Positions 8,027 through 16,447 of a stretch of 64,000 nucleotides of DNA are shown piece by piece. The notes below the pieces were generated by a model. It did not search any database. It saw only the letters and a program-made list of their open reading frames with translations, and was not told the origin of the DNA. Source of the DNA: Brucella haematophila (lineage in GTDB: Bacteria; Pseudomonadota; Alphaproteobacteria; Rhizobiales; Rhizobiaceae); assembly GCF_005938105.1 (NCBI RefSeq), contig NZ_VCPE01000007.1, forward strand, positions 1 through 64,000. Direction: 5' to 3'. Within the stretch, counting starts at the first letter, position 1, and each line of letters opens with the position of its first letter. Both the position numbers and the translations under genes were made by a program.

Positions 8027-8073
8027 CATGTCTGTGCTCGTGCCGAGTATCGCGGCATGAGGATAAAGACATG
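8027..8073 (+). promoter_or_regulatory. Hairpin sequestering the mgtA start codon
   Basis: CATGTCT (8027-8033) pairs with AGACATG (8067-8073), which contains the mgtA ATG. Inside, CTCGTGCCG (8037-8045) pairs with CGGCATGAG (8053-8061) with one G-U pair, capturing part of the GAGGA ribosome-binding site. The layout repeats that at 7468-7520: leader stop, then a start-burying hairpin. Confidence 0.6.
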
Positions 8074-10803
8074 AATGCCATCGTAAAACAGCCTGTAGCA
8101 GCGACGGCGCGCAAGGACGACAGGAAGCTGTCGATGCGTGCCGTGCGCGAGGCGCAGAATAGTGTCGACACGACACTTGCCAATTTTAGAACAAACCTCA
8201 ACGGACTGACTGAGGCCGAAGCCAGGGAGCGCCTTCTCAAAGACGGCCCCAACCATGTGGCGCATGAAAAACGCCCGCATGCTTTTGTGCAGTTTCTCCT
8301 CGCGTTCAAGAACCCGTTCATTGCCGTGCTGGTTGCGCTGGCGGCCATTTCGTCTGTCACCGATATCATCTTGCCGCTGCGCAGTGGCGAGGAGCCGGAA
8401 TATACCGGCGTGACAATTATTCTTACGATGGTGTTCCTCAGTGCGCTGCTGCGTTTCTGGCAGGAGTTTCGCTCTGGTAAAGCCGCGGAAGCGCTCAAGG
8501 CAATGGTCCGCACGACGGCAACAGTGTCGCGCCGGCAGGGCCTTGGGGCGGGGCAAAGCGCCGAGGCGAAGCTGATCGAAGTGCCAATGGCAGAACTCGT
8601 TACCGGTGATATCGTCAAGCTATCCGCTGGCGATATGATTCCGGCCGACGTACGCCTCCTTGAATCACGCGATCTCTTTGTCAGTCAGGCTGCCTTGACG
8701 GGCGAAGCCCTGCCGGTTGAAAAATATGACACGCTTGGCGCTATTGCTGAAAAGTCTGCCGAGGCTACCGCGTCGTCAGGTGGTCAGCAAGATATGCTCG
8801 ATCTGCCGACGGTCTGCTTTATGGGCACGAATGTCGTCAGTGGCACGGCGACTGCCGTGGTGGTCGCTACAGGTGCGCGGACATATTTTGGTTCTCTCGC
8901 CAAAGCGATTGTGGGCTCGCGTGCAGAAACCGCCTTTGATCGCGGTGTGAACAGCGTGAGCTGGCTGCTGATCCGCTTCATGCTGGTTATGGTGCCAGTC
9001 GTCCTGCTGATCAACGGCTTCACCAAAGGAGACTGGCCGGACGCATTCATGTTTGCGCTTGCTGTGGCTGTAGGCCTGACGCCCGAAATGCTACCAATGA
9101 TCGTTTCATCAAATCTGGCCAAAGGTGCTGTTGCCATGGCGCGCCGTAAGGTGGTGGTGAAGCGTCTCAACGCCATCCAGAATTTTGGCGCAATGGATGT
9201 GCTTTGCACGGATAAGACCGGCACGCTGACCCAGGACAAGATCATTCTTGAACATCACCTTGACGTTCATGGTCAGGTTGACCCCAGCGTATTGCGTCTG
9301 GCCTGGCTCAACAGCTACCATCAGAGTGGTGTGAAGAACCTTATGGATCAGGCGGTTATCCGCTTTTCCGAAGATTTGCCTTCACTCACTGCACCCGCCC
9401 GAATTTACAACAAGGTCGACGAACTGCCCTTCGACTTCGTGCGCCGCCGTTTGTCGGTCGTGGTTGAAGGTCTCAGCGGCGAACATCTGTTGATCTGCAA
9501 GGGTGCAGTCGAAGAGATGCTGGCAATCTCGACCGCAATCCGCGATGGCGACGAGATCAAGCCGCTTGATGATATTCGCCGGGATGCACTTGTTGAACTG
9601 GCACGCGGCTATAATCGCGATGGATTCCGTGTGCTGGTGATTGCCACGCGCGAGATCGCGCCAGCCATGACCATGACGCGTTATGGTATCCCGGATGAGA
9701 AGGAGCTGGTGGTACAGGGTTTGTTGACCTTCCTCGACCCGCCAAAGGAGACTGCTCGTCCAGCGATTGCGGCTTTGGCCGATCATGGTGTTGCTGTCAA
9801 AGTTCTCACTGGCGACAATGAAGTCGTCACCACCAAGATCTGCCGCGAGGTTGGGCTGGAGCCCGGCACGCCAATCCTCGGTCGTGAAATCGAGAAGATG
9901 AGCGATGAGACGTTGCGCTTGACGGTCGAGCAGGCCACCGTTTTTGCAAAGCTCACCCCCTTGCAAAAGTCGCGTGTTCTCAAGGCATTGCAGGCAAATG
10001 GTCATACGGTTGGTTTTCTCGGTGATGGTATCAACGATGCCCCGGCACTGCGGGACGCGGACGTGGGCATTTCGGTCGATAGCGGTACTGATATCGCCAA
10101 GGAATCTGCTGATATCATTCTCCTCGAAAAGAGCCTTATGGTGCTGGAAGAGGGTGTTATCAAAGGGCGTGAAACCTTCGGTAATATCATCAAGTATCTC
10201 AACATGACCGCCAGCTCGAACTTCGGCAACGTATTCTCGGTTCTCGTGGCAAGCGCCTTCATCCCGTTCCTGCCGATGTTGGCCATTCATCTTCTGATCC
10301 AGAACCTGATGTACGATATCTCGCAGCTTTCCTTGCCATGGGATCGCATGGACAAGGAATTTCTAGCCAAGCCACGCAAATGGGACGCCAGAAATATAGG
10401 TCGCTTCATGCTCTGGATTGGCCCGACATCGTCGATCTTCGACATCACGACTTTCGCGCTGATGTGGTATGTTTTTTCCGCCAATACGCCGGAAATGCAG
10501 TCGCTGTTTCAGTCGGGCTGGTTCATTGAAGGACTGCTGTCGCAGACACTTGTGGTGCATATGCTGCGCACGCAGAAAATACCGTTCATCCAAAGCACAG
10601 CAGCTTTGCCCGTGATGTTGATGACGGGCTTGATCATGGCGCTTGGGATCTACATTCCATTCTCGCCTTTGGGCGCAATGGTTGGCTTGCAGCCGCTCCC
10701 ATGGGCCTATTTCCCTTGGCTTGTTGCGACGCTGTTTGCCTATTGCGTCGTCGCCCAGACCATGAAGACCTTCTACATTCGCCGCTTTGGCCAGTGGTTC
10801 TGA
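8071..10803 (+). CDS. mgtA: Magnesium-importing P-type ATPase (P3B)
   Basis: 910 residues from the ATG at 8071 (GAGGA at 8059-8063); an in-frame ATG at 7990 would add 27 residues lacking a ribosome-binding site. Family landmarks in order: N-terminal cytoplasmic part with GLTEAEARERL; actuator loop with LTGEALPVEK; TM4 AVAVGLTPEMLPM; phosphorylation motif DKTGTLT with Asp381; hinge GDGINDAP; then six C-terminal membrane helices. MgtA brings Mg2+ into the cytoplasm using ATP and is usually made only when Mg2+ is scarce. Two leader ORFs and a start-burying hairpin lie upstream, and a terminator at 10846-10875 ends the unit. Confidence 0.95.
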   Translation: MNAIVKQPVAATARKDDRKLSMRAVREAQNSVDTTLANFRTNLNGLTEAEARERLLKDGPNHVAHEKRPHAFVQFLLAFKNPFIAVLVALAAISSVTDIILPLRSGEEPEYTGVTIILTMVFLSALLRFWQEFRSGKAAEALKAMVRTTATVSRRQGLGAGQSAEAKLIEVPMAELVTGDIVKLSAGDMIPADVRLLESRDLFVSQAALTGEALPVEKYDTLGAIAEKSAEATASSGGQQDMLDLPTVCFMGTNVVSGTATAVVVATGARTYFGSLAKAIVGSRAETAFDRGVNSVSWLLIRFMLVMVPVVLLINGFTKGDWPDAFMFALAVAVGLTPEMLPMIVSSNLAKGAVAMARRKVVVKRLNAIQNFGAMDVLCTDKTGTLTQDKIILEHHLDVHGQVDPSVLRLAWLNSYHQSGVKNLMDQAVIRFSEDLPSLTAPARIYNKVDELPFDFVRRRLSVVVEGLSGEHLLICKGAVEEMLAISTAIRDGDEIKPLDDIRRDALVELARGYNRDGFRVLVIATREIAPAMTMTRYGIPDEKELVVQGLLTFLDPPKETARPAIAALADHGVAVKVLTGDNEVVTTKICREVGLEPGTPILGREIEKMSDETLRLTVEQATVFAKLTPLQKSRVLKALQANGHTVGFLGDGINDAPALRDADVGISVDSGTDIAKESADIILLEKSLMVLEEGVIKGRETFGNIIKYLNMTASSNFGNVFSVLVASAFIPFLPMLAIHLLIQNLMYDISQLSLPWDRMDKEFLAKPRKWDARNIGRFMLWIGPTSSIFDITTFALMWYVFSANTPEMQSLFQSGWFIEGLLSQTLVVHMLRTQKIPFIQSTAALPVMLMTGLIMALGIYIPFSPLGAMVGLQPLPWAYFPWLVATLFAYCVVAQTMKTFYIRRFGQWF

Positions 10804-10845
10804 TGTGACGTTGTCGGTGCCTCGCAACGCCACATCGAAGGAAGT

Positions 10846-10875
10846 GACCAGCAGTTCTGCTGCTGGTCGCTTTTT
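10846..10875 (+). terminator. Rho-independent terminator after mgtA
   Basis: GACCAGCAG (10846-10854) pairs with CTGCTGGTC (10860-10868) around TTCTG, followed by GCTTTTT: a strong 9-bp stem with T-run. Confidence 0.85.
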
Positions 10876-10912
10876 CATCCGTTTTTTGAACCGGCTGTTT
10901 GAGGAGACAAGC

Positions 10913-11239
10913 ATGACCGCTGAACGCATTTGCGCTTTCGCTCCACCCGCATCGAAGCGGAGACCGCGTCGTAAACGCAACCGGCCAGAAAGGCGAAAAT
11001 ATATCCTCCAGAACGCACCATTGCGCCAGCGTCAGCCAGACTTCTGGACGCGGCTTAGAAATCTGGGGCAGCGCCTCTCCTGCTGGATATTGGTTTCAGT
11101 CGCTATCGGCTTGGCGAATGCGACATACCGATTATCCCGGATGGGTTTGCTCAGTCAGCGGCAAACATGCTGGCTCTTACGACGGTCGACGCAAGTTCAT
11201 GCGAAATCCGTCCGTTTGCTTGTCGGCGGATCATGGTAG
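10913..11239 (+). CDS. Small basic protein, unknown
   Basis: 108 residues from the ATG at 10913, supported by GAGGAGA just upstream; the frame is open further back but that part overlaps mgtA and its terminator. The N-terminal third is very basic (KRRPRRKRNRPERRK), and one possible membrane segment lies near residues 57-74 (about CWILVSVAIGLANATYRL). No family is recognised. It sits between the mgtA terminator and the histidine kinase gene 71 bases downstream. It could be a small membrane protein or a spurious frame; the ribosome-binding site is the main support. Confidence 0.4.
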   Translation: MTAERICAFAPPASKRRPRRKRNRPERRKYILQNAPLRQRQPDFWTRLRNLGQRLSCWILVSVAIGLANATYRLSRMGLLSQRQTCWLLRRSTQVHAKSVRLLVGGSW

Positions 11240-11310
11240 ATCAAGCCTGACGATTAGCGGTATAAGGCTTCGGTGAGCCGCCTGACCCCAAATCAAAAAG
11301 GAGACATTCA

Positions 11311-12408
11311 ATGCGAATGAAAGGCTTTCGCCGTATGTCTCCACGGGACGTTGTAACATCTCTGGGGCTGGCACTTGTAAGTGCCGCGATTTTCGCCTTC
11401 GACACATTTACCGACTACGCGATTGCGGCGGCTGTGTTCTATACGGCGGTCGTGCTGGTTTCGGCCAGAATGTTCACCCACTGCACCGTTATTGGCGTTG
11501 CTGCTGGGTGCATTCTTCTGACCATCGTGAGCTTTGGTCTGACGCGCTCCGGCGCCTATAATGTCGGGTTCATCAACACATTGATCAGCATTCTTGCTAT
11601 CGCATGCACGGCCTATCTTGGCCTGAAGCTGGTGGATGCTGAAGCTGAAGCTCATGAGACGCGAGAACGCCTGCTGCGTCTCGCGCGCCTGACTACGCTT
11701 GGCCAGTTGACCGGTTCGATCACCCACGAAGTCAGTCAACCCTTGGTCGCTATCGAAACGAGTGCTGGGGCGGGGCGGCGCTGGCTGACACAGGAGCCGC
11801 CAAACGCGTCGCGTGCGCTATCCGCGTTCGAGCGGATATCTGCGGATTCTCATCGCGCGAGCGAGATACTCGACCGCGTCCGCCGCCTGTCGAAAGGAGA
11901 AAAGCCGAAGGTCGGGAGCTTCGATTTCAACATGGCGATCCGCGAAATGGTCGATCTGGCTGCCGCCGAGCTTTATCGCAATGATGTCCATTTTGAGCTT
12001 GACCTGGCTAGTGATCTACAGCCCGCTTTCGCGGACCGTGTACAGATACAGCAGGTCTTCGGAAACCTGATCCTCAATGGCGTCGAAGCCATGGCACAAG
12101 TGGAGAAGGGCGCGCGCAATCTCTTGATCACATCCTCATCCGGGGAAAACGCCAGCTTGCAGTTCACGGTAGCTGATACCGGACCGGGACTGACGAATAC
12201 CGCGAGAGAACGCCTTTTTGATGCTTTCTGGACGACAAAAGAGGGCGGCTTTGGGCTGGGGCTTACGATCAGCCGTACAATTGTTGAGGCGAATGGCGGT
12301 CGCATCTGGACCGATGCCCAAGGCGCATTGGGAGCCGGGTCGAGCGGCGTGACATTTCTTTTGGAAGTACCAGCAGTCAGGACGGGCAAGTATGACGGCA
12401 ACACATGA
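11311..12408 (+). CDS. Membrane sensor histidine kinase of the FixL/NtrB-like type
   Basis: 365 residues. Residues 16-106 form about four membrane helices and act as the only sensor; no PAS or periplasmic domain is visible. The phospho-acceptor is His139 in SITHEVSQPL, the variant found in kinases that pair with FixJ-type regulators. The ATPase domain has the N box (QVFGNLILNGVEAM), G1 (DTGPG) and G2 (GFGLGLTIS). It should phosphorylate the response regulator encoded next, with which it overlaps by 17 bases. Signal unknown; a membrane-embedded sensor suggests a membrane, redox or small-molecule cue. Confidence 0.88.
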   Translation: MRMKGFRRMSPRDVVTSLGLALVSAAIFAFDTFTDYAIAAAVFYTAVVLVSARMFTHCTVIGVAAGCILLTIVSFGLTRSGAYNVGFINTLISILAIACTAYLGLKLVDAEAEAHETRERLLRLARLTTLGQLTGSITHEVSQPLVAIETSAGAGRRWLTQEPPNASRALSAFERISADSHRASEILDRVRRLSKGEKPKVGSFDFNMAIREMVDLAAAELYRNDVHFELDLASDLQPAFADRVQIQQVFGNLILNGVEAMAQVEKGARNLLITSSSGENASLQFTVADTGPGLTNTARERLFDAFWTTKEGGFGLGLTISRTIVEANGGRIWTDAQGALGAGSSGVTFLLEVPAVRTGKYDGNT

Positions 12409-13012
12409 AAACGCTACAGTCGTCTATATTATTGATGACGATCTTTCAGTTCGTCAGGCGCTGGAAGATTTGTTCGCCTCCATTGACATGAAGGCGATGA
12501 GCTTTGCGTCCGTGCGTGGTTTTCTTGATCATGAACGGCAAGCCGGTCCGGCGTGTATGATATTGGATGTGCGAATGCCAGAGCAGACGGGCACGGATTT
12601 TTTCGCGCAGATGGCGGGGCTTGGTATTCACCTGCCGGTAATCTTTATTACCGGTCACGGCGATATTGCCATGGGCGTCAGAGCTATCAAAAACGGTGCG
12701 GTGGATTTTCTGCCAAAGCCATTCCGTGATCACGACCTGTTGGATGCTGTCTACCGGGCAATTGAAGGCGAGAAAAAGCGCCTTCAGGATGAACAAGCCC
12801 GTTCAGAGGTCCGCGTTCGTTGGTCAAGCCTGACTGCCGGTGAACGCGATGTGTTCGCGCTTGTCGTACAAGGTCTCTTGAACAAGCAGATCGCGGCAGA
12901 ACTCGACGTGAAAGAAATTACGGTGAAGGTTCGCCGCGCCCATGTGATGCAAAAAATGCAGGCGGGATCCCTGGCCGATCTGGTGCGGATGTCTGCTTTG
13001 ATAGAACCGTAG
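12392..13012 (+). CDS. FixJ/NarL-type response regulator
   Basis: 206 residues: receiver domain (about 8-125) with acidic pocket DDD at 15-17, phosphorylated Asp59 in ILDVRMPEQTG, Thr in FITGHGD and Lys in PKPF; then a LuxR-type helix-turn-helix (about 140-200) with LTAGERDVFALVVQG and NKQIAAELDVKEITVKVRR. This is the FixJ layout. The ATG lies inside the end of the kinase gene, so the two are translationally coupled. Targets are not evident; the PaiB-like gene downstream has its own ribosome-binding site and a 115-base gap. Confidence 0.9.
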   Translation: MTATHENATVVYIIDDDLSVRQALEDLFASIDMKAMSFASVRGFLDHERQAGPACMILDVRMPEQTGTDFFAQMAGLGIHLPVIFITGHGDIAMGVRAIKNGAVDFLPKPFRDHDLLDAVYRAIEGEKKRLQDEQARSEVRVRWSSLTAGERDVFALVVQGLLNKQIAAELDVKEITVKVRRAHVMQKMQAGSLADLVRMSALIEP

Positions 13013-13127
13013 CAGAGGACAGTTTGCTCTCGTTTCATTCGGATTGGTATGCTTGAAATGTTCGCAAATGGTCATTTTTATAAAGCCAGTTAAGGCGTAG
13101 AGCGACTTCGATATAAGGAGAATGTCG

Positions 13128-13754
13128 ATGTACAATCCGCCCGCGTTCCACGTGGATGATCTCGCCGCGTTACACAACATGATGCGCGAATGCCGTACGG
13201 CTAACTTCGTAACGGCGACAACCGAAGGCCCAATGGTCACGCTGTTGCCTATGTTTCTAGAAGCGAGCGAAGGCGAATACGGCACTCTCTACGGCCACCT
13301 TGCACGCGCCAACACGCAGTGGAAAGTCCCGGTGCTGGGCAAGGGCCTCGCGGTCTTCACTGGGGCGGAAGCCTATATCACACCGTCCTGGTATGCGACC
13401 AAGGCGGAGCACGGCAAAGTGGTGCCAACGTGGAATTACTCTGCCGTCCATGCTTCGGGTCCTGTTGAGTTTTTCGAAGATCCTGATCGGCTGCTGGAGG
13501 TCGTCAACAGGCTTACCAATTTCCATGAGAAGGGTAGAAGCCACCCGTGGGCTGTCAGTGATGCACCGGAGGCTTACATCGCCGGCCAGTTGCGCGGTAT
13601 CGTCGGTCTACGCATGCCAATCCAAAAGCTGGAGGGCAAAAACAAGATGAGCCAGAACAGATCGCTGGCTGATCGTATCGGCGTCCGCAATGGGCTGGCC
13701 GAAAGCACAGACATTGAAGACAGGATTGTTGCCACCATGATCCCAGACCAGTGA
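13128..13754 (+). CDS. PaiB-like FMN-binding split-barrel protein
   Basis: 208 residues from the ATG at 13128, preferred over the ATG six bases earlier because AAGGAG (13115-13120) ends 7 bases before it. Begins MYNPPAF and contains the HLARAN, ITPSWYATK, VPTWNY and KLEGKNKMSQNR motifs of the PaiB/transcriptional-regulator family. Members bind FMN; B. subtilis PaiB affects sporulation and protease genes, while most homologues have no proven role. Stands alone between a two-component system and a convergent LysR gene. Confidence 0.85.
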   Translation: MYNPPAFHVDDLAALHNMMRECRTANFVTATTEGPMVTLLPMFLEASEGEYGTLYGHLARANTQWKVPVLGKGLAVFTGAEAYITPSWYATKAEHGKVVPTWNYSAVHASGPVEFFEDPDRLLEVVNRLTNFHEKGRSHPWAVSDAPEAYIAGQLRGIVGLRMPIQKLEGKNKMSQNRSLADRIGVRNGLAESTDIEDRIVATMIPDQ

Positions 13755-13811
13755 GGGACAGTGGCATTTTCGATTTCCCGGCAGAGCCCGAGATCGTTTG
13801 CTTGGACCAGA

Positions 13812-14690
13812 TCAAAATTTGTTTGAAGCAAATTGCTGTCTGAGCCACTTTGCGGCGGGGCCATGCGGACGATGCTTGTTCCAGACGAGTTCAAGCGCCA
13901 CGGGATGGGCTCCACCATCAAACTGTAATTTTGGAATGACAAGCTCGCCAGCCAAAGGTGAATCCCGCAGGATATGTTCTGGGATATAAGCCCAGCCGAT
14001 GCCCTGTTTCAGGATTTGCAGGATGACCCAGTGGCTTTCCACCCACCAGACTTCTGCGGCCACCCTCAGCCGGTGTTTTTCATCTTCATCGCTACGTTTG
14101 CGAACCATGATCTGTCGATGGGTTTTCAAATCTTCCCAGCTGACGGGCATGCTGGCGAGCGGGTGGTTGTGTCCGCATACGAGAACAAGCGGCACCCAGC
14201 CAATGGTCTGGAATCCAAGCTCAGGCGGTATCTGATCGAGACGCCACATGACGCCTAGATCAACTTTGCCGTCTTTCAAAAGTCCGGCGATCACGGATGA
14301 ATGTGGAAACTGCAATTCGAGTTCAACATGGGGATAGTGCTGCGCAAACGCAGCAAAAAGCGCGGCGACCGCCGGTTCTGGATAAAGTTCATCCAAAGCG
14401 ACCACCAGCCTTGATTCAACATGTGCGTCGAAGTTTCGTGCGACTGAAATCAGATGCTCACGTCTGTCCAGCATCAGGCGGGCTTCGGGTAACAGCCTTG
14501 CGCCTGCTTCGGTGAGCGCAGGGCTGCGTGTCGCCCTGCTGAAGAGTTTGACATTGAGGTCATCTTCCAGAGACGAAATCAACACGCTGACCGCTGATTG
14601 TGCTTTGCGCAAATGACGTGCTGCTGCCGAAAAGGAGCCGTGTTCTGCGGCTGCGACGAATGCTTCCAGTTGGTCCAGTTCGACATTCAT
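13812..14690 (-). CDS. LysR-family transcriptional regulator, divergent to the PACE exporter
   Basis: 292 residues. N-terminal winged helix-turn-helix (about 1-60) with MNVELDQLEAFVAAAEHGSFSAAARHLR-type sequence typical of LysR, then a two-lobed effector domain. It is transcribed away from a PACE-family exporter gene with 85 bases between the starts, which contain an inverted repeat (14710-14741). The same layout is known for AceR, the LysR activator of the chlorhexidine exporter AceI in Acinetobacter, so control of the neighbouring exporter in response to a cationic compound is the best guess. Confidence 0.88.
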   Translation of the reverse strand: MNVELDQLEAFVAAAEHGSFSAAARHLRKAQSAVSVLISSLEDDLNVKLFSRATRSPALTEAGARLLPEARLMLDRREHLISVARNFDAHVESRLVVALDELYPEPAVAALFAAFAQHYPHVELELQFPHSSVIAGLLKDGKVDLGVMWRLDQIPPELGFQTIGWVPLVLVCGHNHPLASMPVSWEDLKTHRQIMVRKRSDEDEKHRLRVAAEVWWVESHWVILQILKQGIGWAYIPEHILRDSPLAGELVIPKLQFDGGAHPVALELVWNKHRPHGPAAKWLRQQFASNKF

Positions 14691-14709
14691 CTATCGCAAA
14701 TCCAGATAG

Positions 14710-14741
14710 TATCTAACTTTTCAAATCTATAATATTAGATA
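14710..14741. promoter_or_regulatory. Candidate LysR operator between the LysR and PACE genes
   Basis: TATCTAA (14710-14716) and TTAGATA (14735-14741) form an inverted repeat with 18 bases between; a smaller palindrome AGATA-G-TATCT overlaps at 14705-14715. The position midway between two divergent starts fits LysR binding. Confidence 0.45.
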
Positions 14742-14775
14742 GAAAGGCCGCACCAATATCAAGGAATTAATCAAA

Positions 14776-15213
14776 GTGCGTAGTTTTATGGATCGTGTTC
14801 GCCACGCGGCGTTGTTTGAAATTATTGGACTGGCAATCTTCATCCCGGGCTCGGCCATTCTCTTTAACAAGCCGGTAGAAGCCATGGGTGTTATCGGGAT
14901 CATATCCGCGACAACCGCAACCATCTGGAATTTTCTCTTCAATCTTGGATTTGATCGGGCCATGTTGCGACTGAGAGGAACGGTGCGTAAAACCATGCCT
15001 CTGCGCGTTGTGCATGCCATCCTGTTTGAAGCAGGACTCGTTGTTCTGCTGATACCGTTCATTGCCTGGTATCTGGGTATTTCAATTATCGCAGCCCTGA
15101 TGATGGACGTGGTGATTGTGCTTTTCTACCTGGCCTATGCGTTTCTTTTCAATATCGCATATGACTGGTTGTTCCCAATTTCCGCCCATAGGTCGTTGAA
15201 AAGCGCTGCTTAA
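14776..15213 (+). CDS. PACE family (AceI-like) efflux transporter
   Basis: 145 residues made of two tandem bacterial transmembrane pair domains, each with two helices. The first half has the R-x-x-HAALFE motif and an acidic residue in TM1; the second repeats it as RVVHAILFEAGLVV. Asn in WNFLFNLGFDR and LFNIAYDW are also family marks. PACE proteins export chlorhexidine, acriflavine and probably short diamines by proton antiport. A GTG start at 14776 follows AGGA by 11 bases; ATG at 14788 is the alternative. Expression is likely controlled by the divergent LysR protein. Confidence 0.88.
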   Translation: MRSFMDRVRHAALFEIIGLAIFIPGSAILFNKPVEAMGVIGIISATTATIWNFLFNLGFDRAMLRLRGTVRKTMPLRVVHAILFEAGLVVLLIPFIAWYLGISIIAALMMDVVIVLFYLAYAFLFNIAYDWLFPISAHRSLKSAA

Positions 15214-15217
15214 AAAT

Positions 15218-15249
15218 GTTCGGTGAGGTGGAAGACCGCCTCACCGAAC
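15218..15249. terminator. Bidirectional terminator hairpin between convergent genes
   Basis: GTTCGGTGAGG (15218-15228) pairs with CCTCACCGAAC (15239-15249): perfect 11 bp with a 10-base loop between the ends of the PACE and M20 genes. The A-rich stretch before it serves the minus strand as a T-run. Confidence 0.7.
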
Positions 15250-15279
15250 GCTTCATGAAATGCAAGCGTTTCAGAGCTG

Positions 15280-16446
15280 CTAAATCGGCAATCTTTGGCG
15301 CACCAAAGTCGTCCAATAGGAACAGCCCCAGGCAATGACATCATCGTTGAAGTCATATTTAGGGTGATGCAGATTGGCGCTTGGGCCATTGCCGATATTG
15401 ATCATCGCGCCCGGGACCTCGTTCAGCATGAACGCAAAATCCTCGCCGCCCAGCGTTGCGGGCATGTCGCGCGTGACACGCTCGGCGCCTGAGACCGCTT
15501 CGGCTGCTAGGGCTGCGAGTTCAGTTTCCTGCTCGTGATTGACGGTTACGGGATAGTTGCGCTGATAATCGAGTGTCGCCTTGGCCTCAAATGCGTCGGC
15601 GATGCCCTGTACTGCACGGGCAAGCTTTTTCTCGATATGATCACGCACTTCCTCGCGAAGCGTGCGGACCGTGCCGGTCATCCGGATTTTCTGCGGAATG
15701 ACATTGAATGCATCGCCGCCCTGAATGGTGGTGATCGAAATCACCGCGGAGTCCAACGGGTCGAGCGTGCGGGCAGTCAGTGTCTGGATAGCCTGAATGA
15801 GTGCCGCCGTCACCGGAATAGGATCAATGGTCTGGTGCGGTGAGGCTGCATGGCCACCAACGCCCTCGATGGTGATGTCGAGCACGTCAACCGAACCCAT
15901 GATCGGGCCGGAATTAATGGTAAAATGTCCGACCTCAAGGTTTGGGCGGTTGTGCATGCCGTAAACTTCGTTGACCGGCCAGCGCTTGAACAGGCCGTCG
16001 TCGATCATTGCCTTGGCGCCAGCACCGCCTTCTTCTGCAGGCTGGAAAATAACGACGACGGTACCATCGAAGGCCCGGCTTTGCGCCAGTTCGCGGGCAG
16101 CGCCCAAAAGCATCGTCGTATGACCGTCATGGCCGCAGGCATGCATCTTGCCCGGCACTTTCGATGACCATTCTGCGCCGGTTTCTTCCAGAATAGGCAG
16201 TGCATCCATGTCGGCGCGCAAGGCGACAGTGCGACCGGAATTATTGGTCTGACCACGAATGACGCCTACGACACCGGTGCGCCCGATGCCTGTTGCGACT
16301 TCATCGACGCCAGCTGCGCGCAGCGCTTCGGCAACCTTGTCCGCTGTCCGGTTCACATCGTAAAGCAGCTCAGGGTTTTCGTGCAGGTCGCGACGGAACG
16401 CGACGAGTTCGTCAAGCTGGTTCGACGTCCAGTTTTCAACCGGCAT
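15280..16446 (-). CDS. M20-family amidohydrolase (hippurate/N-acyl amino acid hydrolase type)
   Basis: 388 residues, full family length. Contains LRADMDALP, MHACGHDGHTTMLLGAA and FQPAEEGGAGA, which carry the metal-binding His/Asp/Glu of M20D peptidases, and HHPKYDFND near the C-terminus. Such enzymes cleave the amide bond of N-acyl or N-carbamoyl amino acids, or of dipeptide-like conjugates. It is the last gene of a seven-gene minus-strand unit, one base after the ATC-hydrolase-like gene. Products of that family are N-carbamoyl amino acids, so a serial role is plausible but not shown. Confidence 0.85.
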   Translation of the reverse strand: MPVENWTSNQLDELVAFRRDLHENPELLYDVNRTADKVAEALRAAGVDEVATGIGRTGVVGVIRGQTNNSGRTVALRADMDALPILEETGAEWSSKVPGKMHACGHDGHTTMLLGAARELAQSRAFDGTVVVIFQPAEEGGAGAKAMIDDGLFKRWPVNEVYGMHNRPNLEVGHFTINSGPIMGSVDVLDITIEGVGGHAASPHQTIDPIPVTAALIQAIQTLTARTLDPLDSAVISITTIQGGDAFNVIPQKIRMTGTVRTLREEVRDHIEKKLARAVQGIADAFEAKATLDYQRNYPVTVNHEQETELAALAAEAVSGAERVTRDMPATLGGEDFAFMLNEVPGAMINIGNGPSANLHHPKYDFNDDVIAWGCSYWTTLVRQRLPI

Positions 16447-16447
16447 A

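Noticed and set aside
9382-10290. 302-codon minus-strand frame inside mgtA
   Set aside because: Antisense to the P-type ATPase core; shadow.
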